Shown here piece after piece: positions 7,353 through 14,086 of a DNA stretch of 14,086 nt; within the stretch, counting starts at the first letter, position 1, and every line of letters starts with the position of its first letter. The notes under the pieces were generated by a model that ran no database searches, was not told the DNA's origin, and saw only the letters and a program-made list of their open reading frames with translations. Source of the DNA: Phlegmacium glaucopus (Eukaryota; Basidiomycota; Agaricomycetes; Agaricales; Cortinariaceae); NCBI GenBank assembly GCA_015039465.1, contig MU130022.1, positions 1 to 14,086 on the forward strand, in the 5' to 3' direction. Both the position numbers and the translations under genes were made by a program.

Positions 7353-7410
7353 ACCATCATAGTTACGAGGTCAAAGTCAACAGCGGTTGGGAGCCCTCAA
7401 CGTTGATAGC

Positions 7411-7447
7411 ACACGGCGGTCTGTTGAGCTTCAACAGGCTGCCGTGT
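7411..7447. other. Hairpin 3 inside LTR-like segment
   Basis: An outer stem ACACGGC/GCCGTGT (7411-7417 with 7441-7447) and an inner stem CTGTTGA/TCAACAG (7421-7427 with 7431-7437), separated by a three-base internal loop on each side, with a 3-nt apical loop. Confidence 0.7.
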
Positions 7448-7837
7448 CCCAAGAAGAGAGGGTCAATTTGTAGAGATACGGGAATACACGACAATGAATT
7501 ATTTCTTTGTTGCAATAGCTTATATACTGCTGGTTTATTAAGCCCGCTCCCTTTTTAACTCCGGAACCGCTACACCGGTTCCCGGAACTTCCAATCAACT
7601 TTGACCAGTCGCGTCCCCCTGCCTCATCAAGGTCCTTCGCTCACTCTTCGATGACGCCTCACAAGAATGCTAGAATCTAGCCTAAAGAAACCTTATGGAA
7701 AATGTCAGTGAGGACGGGTGGGCAGTAGCCAATCTGAAGCAAAGCCATTCTAATCTATACCGCTGTTTGGAACTCAGAGTTTGAGTCGCGCCAGCCAGTG
7801 GACCAAAAACGACGTTCGTTCAAACGGAAGTATCTTT

Positions 7838-8510
7838 ATGGAGGCAAATGAACAGGATTCTACAGGAAGGCCACTTGAAATACAGAATCTGGAAACTAGG
7901 TTGGGTGGAAAGCGCTCTTTCAACGTGGGTCGCTTCTCTTTAGGTTGATATCCTTAACGATCTCTTTCTTCCTGGTAGGCTCCGGACGACGATCCCGATC
8001 TCTCCATATTGCACGCCGCTACACTCCAGTTTGAATCAACTTACATACGTAGTACAGAGGATCACGCAAGTATCAAGAGCAACACGGGATTTATAGCATT
8101 TTATGTTCTACTGCGTTGTTCTTTTGCAGACGCACCGTGCTACAAGACGGCGACATCATCGTCAGTGAAGGGCCATGGATTGAAGGGTAGCTTTATCCTT
8201 CCACCTTTCTTCTCAGGGCAAAATTCCTCCGGTGGGCTCGTGTATCAAGAGTAAGCACACTTAAAATGGGTTCGCATACATGTCATGTTCATTTTCATTT
8301 TCAGAGAAACACCCTGGAAATTTCCTTTGTTCGTCTCATGTCCTACCATAAGCCACTTACCACGGAAGTATACTCCAGCCAGTGACTTCAGCGTCTGGTT
8401 CCGAAAGCTTGACTTGCCTTTGATCATCGCCGAGGTCATCTAAAAGCCAAATGAACAGGACCGTTACCATATGCTCTTGCAAGCCATTTGCCCTAGCCCG
8501 TCTTGTCTTA
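7838..8510 (+). pseudogene. Unidentified multi-exon fungal gene, decayed
   Basis: I do not recognise the family with confidence. An ATG at 7838 opens a natural N-terminal stretch (MEANEQDSTGRPLEIQNLET) up to a possible donor at 7944. Exon-like frames follow with DPDLSILHAATLQFESTYIR (about 7988-8047) and QDGDIIVSEGPWIEG (about 8145-8186). The last begins with QNSSGGLVYQ, which joins across a good 54-nt intron (8251-8304, GTAAGC...TTTCAG) to EETPWKFPLFVSCPTISHLP. That frame ends WFRKLDLPLIIAEVI at a TAA (8441-8443) and continues in the same frame beyond it as KPNEQDRYHMLLQAI. The in-frame stop and poor phase between the early exons indicate a pseudogene. It lies between the two PIL1-like copies, so it was probably inserted or rearranged there. 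Confidence 0.5.
8251..8304 (+). other. Intron of the unidentified pseudogene
   Basis: GTAAGC...CATTTTCAG, 54 nt, pyrimidine-rich before the acceptor. Removal keeps the frame open from LVYQ into EETPWKFP. Confidence 0.6.
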
Positions 8511-8605
8511 TGTATCCTACGTCTTCAGGTTTACACTGCCGAAATCTATGCCTTTTTGGTGGTTACCAAGCATTAGTAGAGCGCGCAGCAGCTGTGCATT
8601 TCGAA

Positions 8606-9088
8606 CAGCGGACAATAACAAACGTTCTTCACGTCAATTCTCTTCTCTTCCACTGCCACCGCCTGGTGGAGCGCCTCCAGAATTGGTCAATCCATGGCCT
8701 AACCCTCTTCAGGAAGGATCGATCCAGGCGGCCAGCCATCCCCGCCGGCCTTCACACTTATCTGAAAGCGATGACGCTTTACTAGCATACATGACGACAA
8801 CAGATGGAGATTCGGTAATTGAAGAGTCGCCGCCCAATACTGCGCCTCCTTTTTCAGTTCCACCTGCCACTTCTACGACCATGACAACTACTTTGTTGAC
8901 CCCAACAACGAATTACAAAGACCGAAGCTTTAGGTCGACATCGGAGGTTTGGGATTATAGAAGACGTTGACGAGGACGTTGAAAACCCCGTTTCGCTGGA
9001 GAAGGAGCAGGCGGCAAATACCCATGCCGTTGGTACGTTCTCCGAGTCCTCTTACGGAAGGTCGACATACGACTGCTCCTCCAGATAA
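8606..9088 (+). pseudogene. Second partial copy of the PIL1-like C-terminal region
   Basis: Positions 8606-8826 align with 6901-7118 of the first copy (both start CAGCGGACAATAA). Shared protein blocks are LPLPP, LVNPW or LVNPS, and SESDDALLAYM or SESDDVLLAYV, followed by TDGDSVIEE. Here the frame is open through the block that carries stops in copy one. It continues past the point where copy one is cut (SPPNTAPPFSVPP, then a Thr-rich stretch). A shift or small intron near 8890-8935 moves the frame before RHRRFGIIEDVDEDVENPVS, which fits the RFG-xx-DVDEE tail motif I recall from PIL1 relatives. That frame ends at TAA 9086-9088. Only the C-terminal part is present, with no BAR domain, so this is a fragment and not a gene. 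Confidence 0.65.
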
Positions 9089-9090
9089 AG

Positions 9091-9519
9091 GTATCTTTGC
9101 CTCCATTGTTATTACTATGGATGATGAATGCGTTCTGCTTCCATTTAGATGCTGGGGGTACTCTCGGAAATGGTGAAACAAATACAACAGAGAACGAGAG
9201 TGATCCCTCTCACGCTATGCTAAAGTGGCCTGCCACTGTCTTATCAAACCACACGCGATGGCGCTGCCACATCAGGTAAATAACCTATCTGTTAACATGG
9301 GGCTCGCCATTTTTAAAGATGTTATTATTATCAGATATTCAGAACAATGCCAAACCCTGTACGTCCGCTGTGATTTCTCTTTCTTTGTTATTTTGAACTC
9401 CATATTTCACAGCTATTGTCCGGAGGCAAGATAGTAAGGATGAGAGGGAAGTCACAGGTCTGTTGTATATAATTTCTGGTCCTCTTTACATCCGTGCTAA
9501 TCGGCGCTTCCTTTCCTAG
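9091..9519 (+). other. Chain of short exon-intron units between PIL1-like and ferritin-like pseudogenes
   Basis: Four good fungal introns follow each other: 9091-9148 (GTATCT...TTTAG), 9276-9334 (GTAAAT...TCAG), 9359-9412 (GTACGT...CACAG) and 9458-9519 (GTCTGT...TGCTAAT...CCTAG). They leave exons of 127, 24 and 45 nt. The last two exons are multiples of three and stay open in phase with the ferritin-like exon at 9520, so they may be its 5' exons. The 127-nt exon is open in a different phase and could instead belong to the PIL1-like tail. No domain is recognisable in these pieces. Confidence 0.45.
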
Positions 9520-10024
9520 GCTTACAGATACGAAGTCCACAACTTCGCCCTCTCACTCGAACTACTGGAACGAGCATGTTGCGAGTACGGTGTATTGCGC
9601 TACTCTAATATCCAGATTGGGTCCGGGTGTCTCGAGCAGATCTTCGAACACGAAAAGACCCACGTCCAGTTCCTGGAGAGCGCGCTTACAGCTGCTGGTA
9701 CTGAATATGTTAAACCTTGTGAATATACATTATGCGTTTCACCTTTGATCTTTTTTCTTGCTCTTGTTTTGGTTGTTAATTTACTTGTTTCTAGTGACGA
9801 TAAATCTCCTTATGACTTTGTTGATTTGAATGAAACTTTGACTGTCGGAACTAGCGCGTACACTGGAGCCATTGGGTATATCTGACGATGTAGGTGTTCC
9901 CTATTCTTCCTTTATGCTGTGCTGACCATATCAAAAAAGGCTTACAACACCGCTGCCGCCTCTATCCTTACAACAGGCGCGTCACGCTTCGTGGATTACC
10001 CGGCAATATAAACAGAATGCTTGA
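9520..10024 (+). pseudogene. Ferritin-like (Rds1/desiccation-related type) protein, frameshifted
   Basis: The main exon (9520 to about 9735) encodes YEVHNFALSLELLERA, matching the first helix of fungal ferritin-like proteins with its metal-ligand Glu, then IFEHEKTHVQFLESAL, the EHExxH ligand helix, and CEYTL. After an intron ending at 9794 the second exon gives LNETLTVGTSAYTGAI, the third-helix Glu region. A 50-nt intron (9890-9939) leads to AYNTAAASIL, and a last piece in another frame reads ARHASW. Two frame breaks are visible: one at the GGG run 9874-9876, producing a stop at 9883, and one before 9977. The segment between helix one and two is shorter than usual. Intact relatives are secreted or cell-surface stress and sexual-development proteins; this copy is dead unless the breaks are assembly errors. 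Confidence 0.75.
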
Positions 10025-10248
10025 AACACGTATGTTGACTTCTGTTCACATTGGTTGATCGTCTATATAACATATTACAGACTCCTCTCTTTGATTATTG
10101 AAGAATTCAATCGCGTCTTGGTCTCCATCGCATAAGGAAACACCTCAATATGCATCTACAATACCCTTAATACTATGGACTCTTCTTCGGGGCACAGCAT
10201 CCATATTCTTTACTACTGGGCAACAATCATATACCTAAACACTACCCT

Positions 10249-10598
10249 ATGGCACAGCAGCTGCTCACAGCAATCCAATTTCACCACCCTCGTTTCATCG
10301 ACCCCAGCACCTTCCAAATACAGTTACGCACCACCCCCACCGAAAAAAACAGACCAAAAAACGACCGAATGACGAAAACCCAGATACTCCGGCCCCTAAA
10401 AGACCTCGGAAAACTACTGGCTCCATTGGACACTTCAGATTAGATGGATAACGCGTCTACGATAAGGGAAAAGAGGCTTTAATTAGAAGACGCGTTAGAC
10501 GTATGGGCGACTGGCTATGTTTGAAACTCCGATACATAAGGAGATGGCTGTCAACCTCGGAAAGTCACGAAGTCTGGTCGTTACCACCGCTTCAGTGA
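10249..10598 (+). pseudogene. Unidentified coding remnant with nuclear-localisation-like motif
   Basis: An ATG frame at 10249 (MAQQLLTAIQFHHPRFIDPS) runs into a C/A-rich stretch at 10330-10365. The natural-looking reading then continues in another frame as NDENPDTPAPKRPRKTTGSI, meets TAA at 10449, and goes on as KGKEALIRRRVRRMGDWLCL to a stop at 10596. PKRPRK resembles a basic nuclear signal. I know no family for it, and it may be part of a retroelement or a host gene fragment. Confidence 0.3.
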
Positions 10599-10693
10599 GT
10601 GTACTCCTTACATCAATCCATGGCGAGCTAACTCATTACTTTGGAGTTCGGCTTGCTCGGTGAACGCGGACCGTTGATGGATGTCGGCCTGGA

Positions 10694-11191
10694 ATGCCTG
10701 CGCCAGGCAGTCCTCGCGCTCCAGATTTTAATCTGAAATATCCGACCGAGTTAAAAGAATTTTCGCAGGAATTTGAAGAGCATGTGGTAGCATGTGGGTT
10801 AAACGAGGCGGAGAAAGCAAGGGTGCTGGTGAGGGGCCACAAGGAGGTTTTGGAAAATTTTGGATGGTTATGACAACAATTACAAGATGCTGAAAGAAAA
10901 GATACTCGACTCCTACTCAACAACACAACTTGGTGAGAAATACACCACCAACGAGCTAGTAAAAGTTATTACCAAATCAGCAAATGGTATAGTCGACAAT
11001 GGAACAGACCTAAACACCTATTACCAGCAGTTTTGGCCAATAGCCAGTCACCTGGTCAAGAACAAGAAAATTAATACTGACGACCAGGACCGATACTTCT
11101 GGTGCGGACTCCCATCTGAAATATGAAGGGTCATACGTAGTTGGCTGGAAGCAAAGGACCACACCTTCAAGCAATCCCAAGTGCCAACTAT
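10694..11191 (+). pseudogene. Ty3/gypsy-type retrotransposon Gag fragment
   Basis: From ATG 10694 the frame reads MPAPGSPRAPDFNLKYPTEL, then EFEEHVVACGLNEAEKARVL. A small deletion near 10835 shifts the frame into RFWKILDGYDNNYKMLKEKI (from about 10845), continuing to FWCGLPSEI and a TGA at 11124. The same frame continues beyond it for another 20 codons. This layout (short Pro-rich start, helical block, FWK-LxGYD, long helix, RYFWxGLP) matches the Gag proteins of basidiomycete gypsy-like elements as I recall them. It is cut at 11192 by the second hAT-like copy. The protein would form the element's particle; here it is non-functional. Confidence 0.6.
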
Positions 11192-11536
11192 TAGTGATGC
11201 CAAAGTTTGGTTCCAAACCAGTGCAAGAACGGAGAACCGAATGAACTGAACCGTCGGTTCAGGTTCAGTTCAGTTTGGTCCAAGGATCTTGGACCATCAG
11301 TCCGGTTCTCGGTTCTCATATTTCTAAGATTTTGAGAACCGGGTTTGAACCGGTTTGAACTGAACTTTGTGTAGATTTTTTCTTCTTAATTTTTCTGCAG
11401 AGAATTGAATTTATAATCTATAAAGTATTGTTAGGCGCCCCACCCAATGTTTTGGATTTCAGAGTTTGAAAAATCTGCTTCAAACGACTCCCACTATTGA
11501 TGCTAACAACACCACAACCACACCAACAATGCCAAC

Positions 11537-11556
11537 AACTCCCCACCAGGGGAGTT
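11537..11556 (+). other. Hairpin before intron-like donor in second copy
   Basis: AACTCCCC (11537-11544) pairs with GGGGAGTT (11549-11556) around ACCA. It ends 7 nt before the donor at 11564. Confidence 0.65.
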
Positions 11557-11563
11557 ATTTTTG

Positions 11564-11604
11564 GTAAGTTTTTGATTAAATTAATGTACTATGACAGCAC
11601 ACAG
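11564..11604 (+). other. Intron-like segment GTAAGT...ACACAG, 41 nt
   Basis: This is the counterpart of 662-708 in the first element. Donor and acceptor are kept while the interior has changed. Confidence 0.5.
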
Positions 11605-11700
11605 GGATGACAACATGGGCACAGACGACAATGTCAAGCACAACGATGATGAGCACCGTACCTTGTAGTATTTTTTTTAAAATTTTAAATTTAAATCTAA

Positions 11701-11730
11701 TATAAACTACTACAGTATAAACTATTACAG
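11701..11730 (+). repeat. Tandem duplication of the acceptor module
   Basis: TATAAACTACTACAG (11701-11715) is followed directly by TATAAACTATTACAG (11716-11730), so this copy has two adjacent acceptor-like ends before ACAAATGAC. Confidence 0.7.
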
Positions 11731-11840
11731 ACAAATGACAAACAATGAACACCAACAATGAACAAACATAAACAAATGACAACAAATGAATGAACCAAAG
11801 ACAACAAATGGACAAATGAAAGAACAACAACAATGGACAA

Positions 11841-12017
11841 ATGGATGGCAACTATCAAGTCATAAAAGGCCTTCAAAAGATGTTTCAGCATAGGGAAAGG
11901 TCAGTACAGCTCAAAACAACAATTGATAATAACCTTATCTCGTTGTCCAAATCTAGTGTTGATCAGGTGTTATTCAAAGCTATCATAGATTTGACATTGT
12001 TTGAAATCATTGAATAG
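11841..12017 (+). CDS. Small unidentified ORF, 58 codons
   Basis: The ATG frame begins MDGNYQVIKGLQKMFQHRER and ends LFKAIIDLTLFEIIE before TAG. Its composition is natural, unlike the simple-sequence tract on its left. The first half could continue the interrupted Gag, where an I-x-x-VIK-x-x-x-K-x-F-like segment is expected; the candidate target duplication lies at its start. It is followed after two bases by a GTGAGC...CTACTAG segment (12020-12077) that looks like an intron. The coding call is tentative. Confidence 0.25.
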   Translation: MDGNYQVIKGLQKMFQHRERSVQLKTTIDNNLISLSKSSVDQVLFKAIIDLTLFEIIE

Positions 12018-12276
12018 AGGTGAGCTGATGTTGAAAATAAAATGAAACAAGCCAATAACTCACCTTTCGTCTACTAGATCCAATGAAACAAATGTGTCAT
12101 CGTCTGTGCTACTATATCAACAACAGGATTAGGCCTCTTTCATTGTATCATGAGGTTCATCAAGTACGGCATAGGCATTACTCCTACAACAGCATCAACA
12201 AACGGAACCTAAACTGTTCATTGAATCTGTCATTTTTCTGATTCTAGTTGTAACCAGGCATTCAACTCTAACAGAG

Positions 12277-12323
12277 GTGAGTTTATGTTGTATAGCTACA
12301 TCGTGTATTCTAATGTAATCTAG
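12277..12323 (+). other. Intron-like segment GTGAGT...TTCTAATGTAATCTAG, 47 nt
   Basis: It has a consensus donor, a TTCTAAT branch-like site and a TCTAG acceptor followed by GACAGACAAATGATG. This is the sixth recognisable occurrence of the family's acceptor module. Confidence 0.5.
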
Positions 12324-12540
12324 GACAGACAAATGATGATGATACATGAACAAACATGAACACACAACTGCAAATGAACACAAACAAATGAACAAACAGC
12401 AAACAAATGACAAACAAACATGAATGAACGCCGACTGAATGAATATGAATGAATGAACAAACAGATGACAAACAAACAAACAGATGACAAACAAACAAAC
12501 AGATGACAAACAAGTAAACAAATGATGAATGAATGTGAAC
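12324..12540. repeat. ACAAATGAAC tract with 19-nt tandem repeats
   Basis: Simple-sequence DNA of the type seen in the hAT-like elements. At 12462-12518 the unit CAGATGACAAACAAACAAA occurs twice exactly and a third time with changes. The long minus-strand frames rich in VCLFVICLF are artefacts of this repeat. Confidence 0.7.
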
Positions 12541-12955
12541 CATGCCAAAACCAGGTTAATAAGTACATGGAATTTCTGGTCAAGGAGACTGCGATGTTGC
12601 ATAAAGTGCTATTGCGTTATCTCGCGCCATCCATTGTAGAGGTGAGAAAGTTACTTTTGCCTAGGGTCTTGTACTTTGTTCAACTGACTGTCTTCCCTCC
12701 CTTTTTTGTATGAAATTCTAGTATGTAATGAGTCAGGTATTTGCTGCTATCAATCACTGACTATAGGAGGAATATGGCACAATCAACCTGCCTGCCCAGG
12801 AGGCAAAAGCGAGGTACATTTTTGATTGGTGTAAGAATAGATTCCCAGTATCTGGCTAAGAAGTCTTCTACTATCAGGTTGCTCAAGGATTACCTACAGC
12901 AGAAATTCTTGACAACACCCTCGGCTGACAAACCAAGATCGACTGCACTGAATGA
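12522..12955 (+). pseudogene. Unidentified exon fragment flanked by hAT-like tracts
   Basis: An ATG frame reads through the tract edge into QNQVNKYMEFLVKETAMLHK and APSIVE, meeting a GTGAGA donor at 12642. An acceptor CTATAG at 12766 opens, in phase, EEYGTINLPAQEAKARYIFD then WCKNRFPVSG. The same frame then meets TAA (12857) and continues EVFYYQVAQGLPTAEILDNT to TGA (12926). The first exon's start and the sequence right after the last stop (GAATGACAAACGAAC) are family-type simple sequence. I do not recognise the protein. A captured or element-encoded gene fragment is likely; two in-frame stops make it non-functional. Confidence 0.4.
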
Positions 12956-13134
12956 ATGACAAACGAACATGAGAGGAGGCTCCTTGATCTACTACCATCA
13001 CTTTACCAGACTTTCCCATGCTTAACAAAGCTGGAAAAGTAAGGTTTCATAGAAGTGGAAGAGCATCTAAGTAGAGTAGCATTACAATAAAGAAGCCACA
13101 TATTCAACACACAATACACTCAAAGCATTGTACA

Positions 13135-14030
13135 ATGCCCCTCATGCCGTTAGGATCAACCGTGCGAGTCACAAGAGCCGGTGCAGGCAAGCATTGGGAA
13201 GACGTACCCAAAACCAACATTCTAGCAGTCACAGATGTCTACTCAGCCAAACTATTCCTGAGCAGTGGGGAATTCAAACGCAAAGAAACTGTACTCTCAA
13301 TGGAAAATTTGAGCATGATAGCTATGCAACTATTGCAACAAAGCAATATACCCCACCACGCAACAGAAGCATTCAAAGCTCTGTCATTTCTAATCATTAA
13401 TATACACCAGCACAACAATGCAGAGACAATTATGGAAATGATAGCAAAATCTGTCGCCATAGTAACCAAGAGACTCCATACAGAAATTGAAGATGCAACA
13501 GATCAATTAACAACAACTACAATCACCATAAACACTACAGTGGACGAACTACAAGAAGAGTGTCACAACGCCATGGAGGGCATGAAAGAGGCGATAGAGA
13601 AAGCAGTGGCAGAGGCAGAAGCAAAAAGGGAGATAGAAACGAGGGAACACATCAGAAACAAAGAACATGAAGAGAAGGCACATACAGACACATACGCAGA
13701 CAGAACAAGAAGGTCAATCCTGGTGTCACATGCCAAGGAGGTAGTGAAGGCGGAGTTGCAGAAGTGGAGGGTACGATGACCAAAGCAGTGGGCATGTCGG
13801 GGGAGGGAATACAGGAGCTGACCGAAAAACAATTGGTGGAGAAGGCTAATTTAGCAATTGGATTAATGGACAACACAGAAATGTCAAGACCAGCCGGTGC
13901 AAAATTTGTAGGAGCAAACAAATCTAATGGGCAAGGAGTGGTGGTGGGCAATGCCTGTTACGGATTTGGCAGTGTTATGTCACATCACACTTCCAAATGC
14001 GTGACAAAGTGTGAAACACTTGAAACATAG
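13135..14030 (+). pseudogene. LINE-type ORF1-like protein, frameshifted and truncated
   Basis: ATG 13135 opens a 214-residue frame to 13779. Its N-terminal part contains NILAVTDVYSAKLFLSSGEF; the middle (about residues 105-185) is a helical, charged stretch including DELQEECHNAMEGMKEAIEK, likely a coiled coil. The reading moves near 13750-13765 into another frame with ELTEKQLVEKANLAIGLM and PAGAKFVGANK. This matches the block following the coiled coil in ORF1-like nucleic-acid-binding proteins of agaricomycete non-LTR retroelements, as I recall them. After GVVVGN the sequence diverges and stops at 14028. The expected zinc-knuckle region and any reverse transcriptase are not in the window. Family assignment is inferred from motif memory. 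Confidence 0.55.
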
Positions 14031-14086
14031 CTTACTCACTGAGTTCTGCTCTGTTTTGGGTGATCTTTTTTGTATTATAAATGTAT

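Larger units (their letters stand above)
7119..7574. mobile_element. LTR-like insertion (probable solo LTR) in PIL1-like pseudogene
   Basis: The 456-bp segment starts TGTAGCG and ends CGCTACA, a perfect 7-bp inverted terminal pair of the TG...CA type, and it lies exactly where the PIL1-like reading stops. It holds a TATA-like CTTATATACTG and an AT-rich stretch near 7527-7545 as expected of an LTR promoter and terminator. No 5-bp target duplication is visible (AAGAA on the left, CCGGT on the right). No primer-binding site follows and no second LTR is in the window. A solo LTR with a later deletion, or a different hairpin-rich element, are both possible. Confidence 0.5.
11192..11848. mobile_element. 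Second hAT-like family member, left end intact, right end missing
   Basis: It starts TAGTGATGCCAAAG at 11192 and aligns with 304 to about 860 of the first element: terminal repeat, GGTTC array, the GTTAGGCGCC block, the hairpin, the GTAAGT...ACACAG segment and the acceptor module. Many CG positions of the first copy read TG or CA here, the mark of cytosine-methylation decay. No right terminal repeat is found anywhere downstream. The 8 bases before it (CCAACTAT, 11184-11191) nearly recur as GCAACTAT at 11848-11855, so the element may end near 11848. Alternatively it extends to about 12975, since family-type modules recur at 12300-12540. Confidence 0.7.

Noticed and set aside
12324..12540. Possible CRISPR-like array of short repeats
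   Set aside because: Units are contiguous, with no unique spacers, and lie in a eukaryotic simple-sequence tract.
12195..12602. 135-codon minus-strand frame with repeated VCLFVICLF segments resembling a membrane protein
   Set aside because: It is produced by the 19-nt and ACAAATGA repeats. No start context or family resemblance supports it.

Overview
The window looks like nuclear DNA of a basidiomycete fungus, most likely a mushroom-forming agaricomycete. The reasons are short introns of about 47-62 nt with CTAAC/CTAAT-like branch sites, a tectonin-type beta-propeller lectin gene, eisosome PIL1-type coding sequence, and a heavy load of transposon debris. Species cannot be named from sequence alone. 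There are no bacterial features, CRISPR arrays, or rRNA or tRNA genes that I can see.

Layout. Positions 1-303 hold a GC-rich repeat whose right end looks like a hAT transposon terminus. Positions 304-2715 are a complete non-autonomous hAT-like element with perfect 22-bp terminal inverted repeats and an 8-bp target duplication. It has GGTTC-rich subterminal arrays and an interior of intron-like modules, simple-sequence tracts and gene-like exon fragments. Positions 2725-3700 are non-coding with diverged direct repeats. Positions 3719-4612 contain the one gene that looks intact: a TATA box, a probable 5' UTR intron, and a 228-residue, six-repeat tectonin lectin. Positions 4613-5551 hold nothing recognisable beyond a small palindrome.

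Positions 5552-10024 are a cluster of decayed host genes. They comprise a frameshifted PIL1-like fragment cut at 7118 by a 456-bp LTR-like segment rich in hairpins, a pseudogene of unknown family (7838-8510), a second partial copy of the PIL1 C-terminal region (8606-9088), and a ferritin-like (Rds1/desiccation-type) pseudogene (9520-10024). Positions 10249-10598 are an unidentified coding remnant.

Positions 10694-14086 are retroelement territory. A broken Ty3/gypsy-type gag fragment is interrupted at 11192 by a second, CpG-decayed copy of the hAT-like family. It is followed by intron-like and minisatellite sequence, a gene-like fragment with stops, and a broken ORF1-like protein of a LINE-type retroelement.

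Only the tectonin is likely to be functional; it would act alone as a cytoplasmic defence lectin. No multi-gene system is apparent. The most unusual signal is the hAT-like family itself. It repeatedly carries spliceosomal-intron-like modules, and in three places a small hairpin sits 6-7 nt upstream of a GTAAGT donor. At the one position aligned between the two copies, both arms of that hairpin have changed while pairing is kept.
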